Shown one piece after another: positions 1 to 7,547 of a DNA stretch of 35,376 nt. The stretch lies in assembly GCA_029246505.1 (NCBI GenBank), contig JAQWNC010000024.1:1-35376 (forward strand), written 5' to 3'. Every line of letters starts with the position of its first letter. Positions within the stretch are counted from its first letter, which is position 1. The notes under the pieces were generated by a model. That model had not been told where the DNA came from and made no database searches. It saw only the letters and a program-made list of their open reading frames with translations. This DNA is from Arenicellaceae bacterium. Its GTDB lineage: Bacteria > Pseudomonadota > Gammaproteobacteria > Arenicellales > Arenicellaceae. The translations under genes and the position numbers were made by a program.

Positions 1-126
1 CGACTGGCGCACGAGTTTGAAGAGTATCGACCTTACGATTCTTTAGAGCAGTTTAGCCGTGAAATGAGCAAATACGTTAGCGAAAAGGAAGTTGCATTTT
101 TAACGCGTTACGTAACATTAGATTAG
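1..126 (+). CDS. C-terminal fragment of an unknown protein (cut by window edge)
   Basis: An open frame enters from the left edge and ends at TAG 124-126, leaving 41 codons. The visible tail is charged and probably helical (RLAHEFEEYRPYDSLEQF at the start, ending in RYVTLD), with no cysteine and no membrane segment. I do not recognise a family from this tail. It ends just before a decayed porin reading frame, so it may be the last intact gene before a degraded interval. It could itself be the end of a truncated gene; the window does not show the start. Confidence 0.45.
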   Translation, partial: RLAHEFEEYRPYDSLEQFSREMSKYVSEKEVAFLTRYVTLD

Positions 127-144
127 ACAGCAATATAAAAAAAT

Positions 145-534
145 GCTGAGAGGGCTGAAGTCGCGGTATCCCAGTTAGAAACCCTCACGATAGGAAGTAC
201 TGGTGGTAGTAATTGGGCGAACAAAACTCGGCTAGGTGGCTATGCTGGCCTGCATTACAATAATTTGGATAGCGGTAGTGAAGTAGATTTTCATCGGTTT
301 GTAATGTTCATTAATCATGAATTTAGTGATCGAGTCCGCTTTTTTAGTGAAAATGAATTGGAGCATTCTTTGGCAGGGGATGGGGTGCCAGGAGAAGTTG
401 AGCTTGAACAGGCTTGGATTTAGTATGATTTAAGTGAAAATACTAGTTCGGTTGCCGGCCTGTTCTTGGTGCCTGTAGGAATACTTAATGAAACCCACGA
501 GCCGCCAACATTTTATGGTGTGGAACGTAACGCG
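145..534 (+). pseudogene. Relic of a Porin_O_P-like outer-membrane porin
   Basis: Frame 1 reads as the N-terminal part of a trimeric porin of the phosphate-selective (OprO/OprP-like) type. There is a short helical stretch ending in QLETLTIG, then a first beta strand (RLGGYAGLHYNNLD), then strands containing EVDFHRFVMFINHEF, RVRFFSENELEHS and GEVELEQAWI. An in-frame TAG follows at 421-423, and the same frame resumes with GLFLVPVGILNETHEPPTFY. No start codon or signal peptide precedes it: a TAA lies at 136-138. After about 534 the expected porin sequence is lost, so most of the barrel is missing. I see nothing recognisable from 535 to 764 beyond short hydrophobic frames. Family assignment is from remembered motif similarity; the stop and truncation are seen directly. 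Confidence 0.7.
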
Positions 535-764
535 CTTTACTTAATATCCACAGTGGGCGATTATTTGGGTCCGCTGGGGTCTAGCTTGTCGATTTTTTTT
601 GGCTATTACTGCTTTTTCTGGCGTTAACTGGGCCTGTTATTGGTTTCGACGTGAACGAAGAAGCTAGGGTTCAGTAAATCACTTAGGTAACTAACATGTC
701 ACTATTTGGCATTAAACCGCCTAATTTGCGTTAGCTTCTACATTAAGTCTGAAAGTGATGGTAA

Positions 765-1077
765 TTAAATTTCCGCATAGTCTGGAGGTACTGAGGTCGT
801 GCCTGCGGTTAGTGACTCATTACTAAAACTTTTAATATCCATCGAGTTACTTCCGACAGTGGAGTATGTACATTGTTGCGTCAGTGGGTTCGAAAACTAT
901 ATCTATATTGGCATCCCCAGCATCTTTAATGAGCACTTTGCCGTCCTGTACGTAAGTTGTTTGCGATCCAGTCTGTTCATTTCTTTCACCGGAATAACTA
1001 ATGATCGCATCCGCGTAAGAAGTGCTAGAAATTACTGCCACTAGGGTTCCGCTAGTGATCATTAGAAAGTATTTCAT
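765..1077 (-). pseudogene. Small secreted protein, apparently frameshifted
   Basis: Translation starts at 1077 with a good AGGA ribosome site about 8 bases upstream. It gives a signal peptide (MKYFLMITSGTLVAVISSTSYA, probable cleavage after YA) and a beta-rich stretch ending at TAA 849-847, 76 residues in all. The last residues (FEPTDATMYILH) resemble the strand pattern of DUF4412-like periplasmic proteins, which normally continue with a serine/methionine-rich segment. Shifting by one base near position 857 restores such a continuation (GSNSMDIKSFSNESLTAG) up to a TAA at 767-765. I read this as a frameshifted gene of roughly 100 residues. A genuine 76-residue protein or a sequencing error at about 857 are the alternatives. 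Function unknown. Confidence 0.45.
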
Positions 1078-1241
1078 GATGTTTTCCTGAATTAGTATGC
1101 AGTTAAGTCGGCCATCGTTTTATCGGTAAACTCTTAAACGTTAATAGTCAAGGTTCTTGCGGTTGACGGTTGTTATTAATCTCATCCAATTTATGAGAAA
1201 TATAGAAAATTTTAATGGCACCTCTATCTTACTGGGTAACG

Positions 1242-1247
1242 TATAAT
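1242..1247 (+). promoter_or_regulatory. Candidate -10 box for lgt
   Basis: A perfect TATAAT lies 33 bases upstream of the preferred lgt start at 1281. No convincing -35 hexamer sits 16-18 bases further up, and there is no TG extension. It lies inside the longer, alternative lgt reading frame that would begin at 1215, which supports the shorter start. The region 1078-1241 shows nothing else I can identify. Confidence 0.35.
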
Positions 1248-1280
1248 CAGGTTTCTTTCAATGCTAGCTTTTTACCCGCA

Positions 1281-2051
1281 ATGCGCTATCCAGAAATAGA
1301 CCCTGTCGCTCTACAGATTGGACCAGTAGCCATACATTGGTACGGTTTAATGTACTTATTGAGTTTTCTATTAGTTTACTTGATAGGGAATTATCGTTCT
1401 AATCGTTCTGGCAGTGATTGGAATAAGGAACAAATATCTGATTTGATATTTTTCGGTGCCCTCGGCGTTGTTTTGGGTGGTCGTCTAGGTTACGGCCTGT
1501 TCTATAACTTTTCTTCTTATATAGATAACCCGCTTAATATCCTGAAAGTATGGCAAGGCGGCATGTCCTTTCATGGAGGCCTGCTTGGCGTTATTACTGC
1601 AATGATATTGTTTGCTCGCAGTCGGGGTAAAACTTTTTGGCAAGTGGCCGATTTTGCAGCCGTGCTGACCCCGATTGGTTTGTTTCTTGGGCGGATTGCC
1701 AATTTTATTAATCAGGAGTTATGGGGGCGCACGACGGATTTACCTTGGGGTATTATTTTCCCTCTGGCAGGTCCACAAGCAAGACATCCATCGATGCTCT
1801 ACGAAGCGCTGCTTGAGGGCTTAGTGCTATTCGCGATATTGTGGTGGTACGCATCTAGTAAGCGTCCAGAAGGGCGGGTTGCAGGCTTGTTTTTATGCTT
1901 ATATGGCATGTTTCGTTTTTCTGTGGAGTTTGTGCGAGAGCCAGACGCACATATTGGTTTTGTTGCGGGGGATTGGTTAACAATGGGGCATTTGTTATGT
2001 TTACCAATGATAATTTTTGGCGTTTGGTTACTAATTACAAAGAGCGACTGA
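1281..2051 (+). CDS. lgt: Prolipoprotein diacylglyceryl transferase
   Basis: Lgt moves a diacylglyceryl group from phosphatidylglycerol to the lipobox cysteine of prolipoproteins in the inner membrane, the first step of lipoprotein maturation. The protein is polytopic. From the start at 1281 it begins MRYPEIDPVALQIGPVAIHW and continues YGLMYLLSF, the usual N-terminal Lgt signature. Other landmarks are GGRLGYGLFYN, QGGMSFHGGLLG and GRIANFINQELWGR (the Lgt signature arginine/asparagine segment). An upstream ATG at 1215 would add 22 residues not expected in the family, and a TATAAT at 1242 lies within that extension, so I prefer 1281 (256 residues). The stop is 4 bases before the next gene, suggesting co-transcription. 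LptE in this same window carries a lipobox and is a presumable substrate. Confidence 0.95.
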   Translation: MRYPEIDPVALQIGPVAIHWYGLMYLLSFLLVYLIGNYRSNRSGSDWNKEQISDLIFFGALGVVLGGRLGYGLFYNFSSYIDNPLNILKVWQGGMSFHGGLLGVITAMILFARSRGKTFWQVADFAAVLTPIGLFLGRIANFINQELWGRTTDLPWGIIFPLAGPQARHPSMLYEALLEGLVLFAILWWYASSKRPEGRVAGLFLCLYGMFRFSVEFVREPDAHIGFVAGDWLTMGHLLCLPMIIFGVWLLITKSD

Positions 2052-2055
2052 TTAG

Positions 2056-2676
2056 ATGATTAGAGAAGGTATATTTCGGATATGGGCTGGATTATTATTC
2101 GTTGGATTACTGTTTCCGTCGATGGGTGTGGTAGCACAGATAGCTAAGTGTCAGGATGCAGATGGAAAGTGGTACTATGGTAATTTTGCTTCTGACGATT
2201 GCGCTCAGTCTGACGTTACCCATATGGATGGAAGTGGAAACGTGCTAGGGAGGGAGAGCCTGTCACTTACAGAAGAAGAATTAGCGCAAGCAAGAAAAAC
2301 CGCCGAGCATGAAATAGAATTGCAAGCGAGGCTTGATTTGGAGATGGTAGAGCGATTTCGTATTGCGGATATCTACGATACAGAGCAAGACATTGCTCGC
2401 GCACGTGGCAATAAACTACAAACGGTTGAACAACAACGCGCAACTGCAGATACTCTGCTGATCCTGCGTCGAAATCGATTGGATCAAGTAACCGAGGGCT
2501 TAGCTACAGCTAATCCAGCGGCTACCGGCATGATAGAGCGATTGACCGCTGAGCAGGAGTCGCTTACCTCCCAGGTGTTAGAGTATGAAGCGGCAATCAC
2601 CGAAGCGGAGCTGCGCAAAGTAGAGATTGATGCGAATTACAAAAGAGAACTAACGATTTATCGCGAAGCCAATTGA
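2056..2676 (+). CDS. Periplasmic coiled-coil protein with DUF4124-like N-terminus
   Basis: The product has 206 residues. Residues 8-27 form a hydrophobic signal segment with likely cleavage near VVAQ-IAKC. Next comes a short module, KCQDADGKWYYGNFASDDC, in which two cysteines (C32, C49) flank an aromatic strand. This matches the general layout of DUF4124-type periplasmic modules and may form a disulfide. From about residue 72 to the end the sequence is charged and strongly helical with heptad-like spacing, consistent with a long coiled coil. It starts 4 bases after lgt and is probably co-transcribed with it. The specific function is unknown; a periplasmic structural or scaffold role is only a guess. 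I see no catalytic motif. Confidence 0.75.
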   Translation: MIREGIFRIWAGLLFVGLLFPSMGVVAQIAKCQDADGKWYYGNFASDDCAQSDVTHMDGSGNVLGRESLSLTEEELAQARKTAEHEIELQARLDLEMVERFRIADIYDTEQDIARARGNKLQTVEQQRATADTLLILRRNRLDQVTEGLATANPAATGMIERLTAEQESLTSQVLEYEAAITEAELRKVEIDANYKRELTIYREAN

Positions 2677-2747
2677 GCCTTTTAAGCCTGACTGCGGCCC
2701 CGATCAATTGACAGGCCATCGTTAATAGTCGGAGTTAACGGAACACA

Positions 2748-3656
2748 ATGGCTTCCACAATATCTCCGGCGTCGTGCATTCTTGTTGATGCTAGCATCTA
2801 CATATTTCGTGCTTGGTTCTCAATTCCTGATTCTCTGACTGATCATGAAGGGTTCCCTGTCAATGCGGCATATGGTTTCGCGCGGTTTTTGACCGAGTTG
2901 GCCGAGCAGGCACGGTGCAAAAATATGGCGATTGTATTTGATGAAAGCTTGTCTCAATCATTTCGAAATGAAATTTACGCTCCGTATAAGGCTAATCGGG
3001 AGCTTGTGCCGGAAAATTTAAAACGCCAGTTTATATTGTGCCGTCGATTTTCTGAAGCTGCCGGAATCGCATGCTTTTCTCATCCTCGTTACGAAGCTGA
3101 CGATTTAATTGCAACATTGGCACGTTTGCACCGCTCAAAAAAGCAGCCGGTTGTTGTAGTTACTGGGGATAAGGATTTGGCTCAGGTACTCGTTGAAGGC
3201 GATGTATGGTGGGATTATTCGCGAAATATTGAGCATGATATTGATGGTGTAAAAGAGAAATTTGGAGTTTATCCTGATCAAATAGCCGACTATTTGGGTT
3301 TGGTTGGTGATGCGGTTGATAATATTCCTGGCGTACCTGGAGTTGGGGCTAAAACGGCTGCCGGAATTTTAGACAAATATGCTAGCCTGGACACAGTTTA
3401 TGAGAATCTCGACGAACTGTTTGAGTTGCGGGTTCGAGGGGCAAAAACACTCGCAGCTAAATTAATTGATCACAAAGAGATTGCGTATCTATCTAGACAA
3501 TTGGCAACTGTAGAATCCGAGATAGATATTGTAGATTCAAGTATTGGTAGAAGTGCCCCCGAGCAAAGAGCTTTAGAAGAAGTGATAGACTTAATGGGTG
3601 GTCGTGGCCGAGGCTTAGCGGAACGTTTATCGCATAGCTTTAGGCAAATATGGTAA
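2748..3656 (+). CDS. Stand-alone 5'-3' exonuclease / flap endonuclease (PolA N-domain type)
   Basis: This 302-residue protein corresponds to the 5'-nuclease domain of DNA polymerase I without the polymerase. Metal-binding acids are all visible: D14 (ILVDASIYIFRA), D65 (VFDES), the cluster E116-D118-D119 (YEADDL), D141/D143 (TGDKDLAQV) and D188/D191 (GLVGDAVDN). The helix-3-turn-helix follows as IPGVPGVGAKTA (193-204). Such enzymes remove RNA primers or flaps. Single-domain relatives include E. coli ExoIX (Xni), but this one is longer and keeps acids that Xni is reported to lack, so I do not assign that symbol. A GGAG ribosome site lies about 12 bases before ATG 2748. It stands alone between the lgt pair and a convergent minus-strand operon. 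The intervening 3657-3842 has no clear terminator hairpin. Confidence 0.88.
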   Translation: MASTISPASCILVDASIYIFRAWFSIPDSLTDHEGFPVNAAYGFARFLTELAEQARCKNMAIVFDESLSQSFRNEIYAPYKANRELVPENLKRQFILCRRFSEAAGIACFSHPRYEADDLIATLARLHRSKKQPVVVVTGDKDLAQVLVEGDVWWDYSRNIEHDIDGVKEKFGVYPDQIADYLGLVGDAVDNIPGVPGVGAKTAAGILDKYASLDTVYENLDELFELRVRGAKTLAAKLIDHKEIAYLSRQLATVESEIDIVDSSIGRSAPEQRALEEVIDLMGGRGRGLAERLSHSFRQIW

Positions 3657-3842
3657 TAGCTACTTTCGATGGAAAAATAGTGGAGTTGAAGCCCTAGGTA
3701 TAAATAGACTTGCACTAAATTTTTACTAGGTCGTTAGCAAGACCCATACATAGGTTTTTGCAGCGAGTTAGACCGGCAATTAAAATGAAGGCCAAACTCA
3801 AAGTTGAATATCGCCCAAAAAGATAGCTGGCTTAATCTATTT

Positions 3843-4367
3843 CTAGAGCTTGTGATCTAATAGTGTTATTGCTGCCAATGTTTTGGCATCGCGCACTCCG
3901 CCTGCTTTTATCATTTGGTGAATTCTATTCATTGAAAACCAATGCGGTTCGATGAATTCATCCTTGTCTTTTGCGGTCTCGCCTTTTTTTAGGTCTTCTG
4001 CTTTATAGATCCAGAGCACTTCATTACAAAAACCCGGTGAAGGAATAATGCTACCAAGTTCATTCCAATTATGAGCGCTATAGCCAGTCTCTTCCAATAG
4101 TTCGCGTTTGGCAGCTTCAACTGGTGCCTCGTCGGGTTCCAGACAGCCGGCTGGGAGCTCCCATATGTTGCCGCCTACGGCATGACGAAACTGGCGCAAT
4201 AGGCAAATATCTTCGTTGAAGTTAACGGCAACAATGACAGCGCCACCGGGGTGACGGACGATATCGTAATGAGTAGTATGACCGTCGGGCAAGTGAACTT
4301 CGTCGCTGTACAGTGATATCAGCTGACCTTGGTGTAGTAATTTATGCTTTGATAAATTTTTTTTCAT
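3843..4367 (-). CDS. NUDIX hydrolase, ADP-ribose pyrophosphatase-like
   Basis: The product has 174 residues. The NUDIX box runs from G74 to Y96 (GCLEPDEAPVEAAK then RELLEETGY) and fits the G-x5-E-x7-REUxEExGU pattern exactly, so the magnesium-binding glutamates are present. Upstream, RHPGGAVIVA and LLRQFRHAVGGNIWELPAG match the ADP-ribose pyrophosphatase (NudF/YffH-like) subgroup, where substrate is usually a nucleoside diphosphate sugar; substrate cannot be proved here. It is the last gene of the minus-strand run and lies 30 bases after gpmI, so it is likely co-transcribed with it. The start at 4367 has only a weak AGG upstream. Confidence 0.88.
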   Translation of the reverse strand: MKKNLSKHKLLHQGQLISLYSDEVHLPDGHTTHYDIVRHPGGAVIVAVNFNEDICLLRQFRHAVGGNIWELPAGCLEPDEAPVEAAKRELLEETGYSAHNWNELGSIIPSPGFCNEVLWIYKAEDLKKGETAKDKDEFIEPHWFSMNRIHQMIKAGGVRDAKTLAAITLLDHKL

Positions 4368-4397
4368 CGCCTAATGGATGATTCTTTTTCAAATAGC

Positions 4398-6032
4398 TTA
4401 TTGTACGACCAAAAGTGACGGTTGGTAGTCATCTGGGGCTTGGTAGCCCAACAAGTTTATGACGGTTGCGGCGATATTGGTCAAGCCCGCACCCTCAAGT
4501 TTTTTTAGAGAAAGTTCCTTAGGAGCATTATTGAAGCTAATCGCGAACGGCACTGGATTCAATGTGTGTGACGTCTTTGGGCTACGTATACCACCCTTCT
4601 CAGTAAACATAACATCAGCATTGCCATGGTCTGCTGTGAAGATAACTACTCCGTTCAATTTATGTACCACATCGATTAGTTTTGCCACACATTGGTCAAC
4701 TATCTCTATGGCCTCAACCGTAGAATTAAGGTTACCTGTATGACCTACCATATCGCCGTTTGCGAAATTCAATCGACCCCACTGGTATTCACCAGATAAT
4801 AATAATTCGATAGTTTTGTCGGTAATCTCACGAGCTTTCATTGCGGGGGCGCGGTCGAACTCGATATTGTCTGATGGAATTTTGATGTAGGTCTCTAATT
4901 CTTTATCAATATAGCCCGAACGATTGCCATTCCAGAAAAATGTTACATGTCCATATTTTTGGGTTTCACTAATCGCAAAGCTCCGGATACCAGAAGCACA
5001 TAAATACTCACCCATGGTGCGGTCAATCTGAGGGGGGTCGACTAAATATTGGGCAGGCACTTCTAGGTCCCCATCGTATTGCAGCATACCCGCAAAAAAC
5101 ACATCCGGGTGTTGGCCGCGATCGAACTTATCAAAATCTAATGATTCAAATGCCTGGGATATTTCTATAGCGCGATCACCCCGAAAATTAAACAACACTA
5201 CCGCATCGCCATCTGTGATCTTTCCGATAGCGCCGCTACTGTCGTGAATCACAAAGGGATCTAGGTACTGATCACCCTTGTCCGTTTTTTGATACATGGC
5301 TTCTACAGCTTGTTCGGCAGTTTGAAATACAGGCCCCGTGCCGTGTACATGGCAATCGTAACCCCTATGCACCATGTCCCAGTTAGCTTCGTAACGATCC
5401 ATTGTTATGCGCATTCGCCCACCGCCAGATGCAATTTTGTAATCAGAACTGAACTGCTGGTTAATTTTGTCAAGGACCGCTTCGGTTGTTTTAATGTAAG
5501 CGAGCGCAGAGCGAGCCGGTACATCACGCCCATCGAGAAGTAAATGCAAACGTGCGCGCTGTACACCTTGTAATGCAGCTTGCCTGAGTAAAGCATATAG
5601 ATGCTTGTTATGGGAATGTACGTTACCGTCTGAGTGCAAACCGAGTAGGTGAAGTGTATTGTTAGCAGCATTTGCAGGCTGGACATTCCTGCAGGCGGAT
5701 TGCCATACTGAGGATTGGAAAGCAGACCCGTTTGCTATCGCCGCGTTTACTAGTTTAGCGCCTTGCGCAAAAATTCGCCCGGCACCCAGGGCATTATGGC
5801 CTACTTCGCTATTTCCCATGTCGTCATCAGTCGGTAAGCCAACCGCAGTGCCATGTGCTTTAAGTTCTGTATACCATTTAGAGGCAGCCAATTTATCGAG
5901 CGTTGGGGTATTGGCCAGCGATACCGCGTTTGCTGGTCCATCCGGAGCAACGCCCACCCCATCGGCTACGATGAGTAGTACAGGGCCTTCGACTCCATCG
6001 AAGTCGTCTAACTTGTTGAGGGCATCTACCAT
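4398..6032 (-). CDS. gpmI: 2,3-bisphosphoglycerate-independent phosphoglycerate mutase (long form)
   Basis: This enzyme interconverts 3- and 2-phosphoglycerate in glycolysis and gluconeogenesis using two manganese ions and a phosphoserine. The alkaline-phosphatase fold is visible: D24 in VADGVG, the nucleophile S75 in GNSEVGH, then LLLDGRDVPARSA, NFRGDRAIEI and, near the C-terminus, FTADHGNADVMF with metal-binding D/H. Length from ATG 6032 is 544 residues, about 30 longer than the E. coli type and close to the long form known from plants, trypanosomatids and some bacteria. A TTG at 6038 could add two residues; I chose the ATG. Neither has a clear ribosome site. It lies 41 bases after rdgB in the same operon. 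Confidence 0.95.
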   Translation of the reverse strand: MVDALNKLDDFDGVEGPVLLIVADGVGVAPDGPANAVSLANTPTLDKLAASKWYTELKAHGTAVGLPTDDDMGNSEVGHNALGAGRIFAQGAKLVNAAIANGSAFQSSVWQSACRNVQPANAANNTLHLLGLHSDGNVHSHNKHLYALLRQAALQGVQRARLHLLLDGRDVPARSALAYIKTTEAVLDKINQQFSSDYKIASGGGRMRITMDRYEANWDMVHRGYDCHVHGTGPVFQTAEQAVEAMYQKTDKGDQYLDPFVIHDSSGAIGKITDGDAVVLFNFRGDRAIEISQAFESLDFDKFDRGQHPDVFFAGMLQYDGDLEVPAQYLVDPPQIDRTMGEYLCASGIRSFAISETQKYGHVTFFWNGNRSGYIDKELETYIKIPSDNIEFDRAPAMKAREITDKTIELLLSGEYQWGRLNFANGDMVGHTGNLNSTVEAIEIVDQCVAKLIDVVHKLNGVVIFTADHGNADVMFTEKGGIRSPKTSHTLNPVPFAISFNNAPKELSLKKLEGAGLTNIAATVINLLGYQAPDDYQPSLLVVQ

Positions 6033-6073
6033 AATCAATTAACGGGTTTGTCTATTTGTATCAGTGGAACGAT

Positions 6074-6694
6074 CTATATTTGCGTATCTAGTTGCTGGCA
6101 TAATAAGTCTAGTGCTTGTGCCCGATGGCTGATTTTACGCTTGATGCTTGGATTAAGCTCGGCAGATGCCAAATTATGAGTCGGAACCCAAAATAAGGGA
6201 TCATACCCAAACCCTTCCGATCCACGCTCTTCAAATAACAAGCTACCACGCCAAATCCCTTGAGCAATTATCGGTAGTGGGTCCTCGGTATGCCGAACGT
6301 AGCTAAGTACGCATACAAATTGTGCGCCTCGATCTGCTTCGGCGACGCCACGCATATTTTTAAGCAATAAATCGTTATTCGTCTGATCGTTACCTGCATC
6401 GCTAGCGTAGCGAGCAGAGTATATACCTGGAGCGCCATTGAGCGCATCAACCAATATTCCTGAATCATCCGCTACAGCCGGTAAGCCAGTGATTCGGCTG
6501 GCGTGGCGCGATTTAATAAGTGAGTTTTCAATAAACCCAAGGCCATCTTCGATCGCATCTTCAACATTCAGCTCGCTTTGAGATATTACGTCAAAGCCTA
6601 AGCGCGCTAAAACTGAGTTCATCTCCCGAACTTTTCCAGAATTACCGGTTGCCAACACCAGTTGTTTTTTCTCTAATTTCTGAAGGTTGGGCAT
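6074..6694 (-). CDS. rdgB: Non-canonical purine NTP pyrophosphatase (RdgB/HAM1 family)
   Basis: RdgB hydrolyses dITP, ITP and XTP to monophosphates and keeps deaminated purines out of nucleic acids. Family motifs appear in order: LVLATGNSGKVREM (12-25), GFIENSLIKSRHA, the catalytic VADDSGILVDALNGAPG with paired aspartates, SARYA, SEGFGYDPLFWVP and SHRAQAL near the C-terminus. Length (206) is typical. It sits 38 bases downstream of rph, within one minus-strand run. No strong ribosome site precedes the ATG at 6694; the upstream bases are A/T-rich. Confidence 0.96.
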   Translation of the reverse strand: MPNLQKLEKKQLVLATGNSGKVREMNSVLARLGFDVISQSELNVEDAIEDGLGFIENSLIKSRHASRITGLPAVADDSGILVDALNGAPGIYSARYASDAGNDQTNNDLLLKNMRGVAEADRGAQFVCVLSYVRHTEDPLPIIAQGIWRGSLLFEERGSEGFGYDPLFWVPTHNLASAELNPSIKRKISHRAQALDLLCQQLDTQI

Positions 6695-6732
6695 TTGAAT
6701 AAAAAATTATTATACGAGTGTTTGTGGCGAAA

Positions 6733-7452
6733 CTAATCTGCGAGTGCGGCTGATTGTAGTTTGATAAGTTCTGAAATGCCTTTACGGGCATAGCTGGTCA
6801 TTGTCGACAACTGCTCTTCAGTAAATGGTGCGCCTTCAGCCGTGCCTTGTACTTCAATAAAATTGCCATCCCCATCCAATACAAAATTCATATCAGTATC
6901 AGCAGTACTGTCTTCTGAATAATCGATGTCCAACACCGGTGTGCCTCCACATACGCCGCAAGAGACCGAAGCCAATTGCCCTTTCATAGGGTTCTCCTTA
7001 ATTTTTCCAGACTCAAGAAGGGTGTTTATGGCATCAGAAAGTGCCACCCAAGCGCCAGTTATTGATGCTGTTCTGGTACCCCCATCCGCTTGGATCACAT
7101 CGCAATCGAGTGTGATAGTGTGTTGGTTTAACTTCTCCAAATCGACTACCGACCGCAGCGATCTTCCAATTAACCTTTGTATTTCCTGTGTTCTGCCCGA
7201 TTGTTTCCCACGAGCCGCTTCGCGACCAGAACGGGTATTGGTGGCGCGCGGTAGCATCCCGTACTCGCCGGTAACCCAGCCCTTGTCAGTGCCACGCAGA
7301 AACGGTGGTTGGCGATTTTCTACTGATGCAGTGCAAATAACTTTTGTGTTTCCGAAACTGATCAGCACCGAACCTTCGGCGTGCTGGGTAAAATTTCGCT
7401 CAATAGTCACTTGTCTAAGCTCATTGGGTGCTCTGCCGCTAGGTCTATTCAT
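6733..7452 (-). CDS. rph: Ribonuclease PH
   Basis: RNase PH is a phosphorolytic 3'-5' exoribonuclease that trims tRNA precursors. The 239-residue sequence starts [18 protein letters not shown] and carries [33 protein letters not shown] (phosphate and RNA-binding arginines), the catalytic [18 protein letters not shown], and a C-terminal [15 protein letters not shown]. Length and motifs are complete, unlike the frameshifted rph of some E. coli K-12 strains. It lies 95 bases downstream of the PP2C gene. Its position beside yicC-gmk-rpoZ-spoT, but in opposite orientation, matches the Pseudomonas-type neighbourhood. Confidence 0.97.
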   Translation of the reverse strand: MNRPSGRAPNELRQVTIERNFTQHAEGSVLISFGNTKVICTASVENRQPPFLRGTDKGWVTGEYGMLPRATNTRSGREAARGKQSGRTQEIQRLIGRSLRSVVDLEKLNQHTITLDCDVIQADGGTRTASITGAWVALSDAINTLLESGKIKENPMKGQLASVSCGVCGGTPVLDIDYSEDSTADTDMNFVLDGDGNFIEVQGTAEGAPFTEEQLSTMTSYARKGISELIKLQSAALAD

Positions 7453-7547
7453 AATATGGCTTGTTCTTATTTAGCTGTTGGTTAATTGGTGGCTTGGGTT
7501 TATAAGTTGGAATAGTAATAAACTAACATCAGGTAACTGACCGGTAA

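Noticed and set aside
585-677. Short hydrophobic frame (VDFFWLLLLFLALTGPVIGF) that might be a membrane peptide
   Set aside because: No start codon or ribosome site, flanked by decayed sequence, and only about 30 codons; more likely debris of the degraded interval.
799-1044. An 81-codon plus-strand frame from 799
   Set aside because: The opposite strand has a signal peptide and a good ribosome site, so the plus frame is taken as its shadow; no recognisable domain.
2708-2713. TTGACA as -35 of a promoter for the exonuclease gene
   Set aside because: No -10-like hexamer occurs 15-19 bases downstream; the expected position reads GGAGTT, which is part of the ribosome site.
5659-6042. A 127-codon open frame on the plus strand opposite gpmI
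   Set aside because: The minus-strand frame has all GpmI motifs; the plus frame is low-complexity Ala/Ser/Pro-rich and has no ribosome site.
6926-7474. A 182-codon open frame on the plus strand, opposite rph
   Set aside because: It lies entirely antisense to a complete, well-conserved RNase PH gene, and its sequence shows no family motif; a long shadow frame is expected here.
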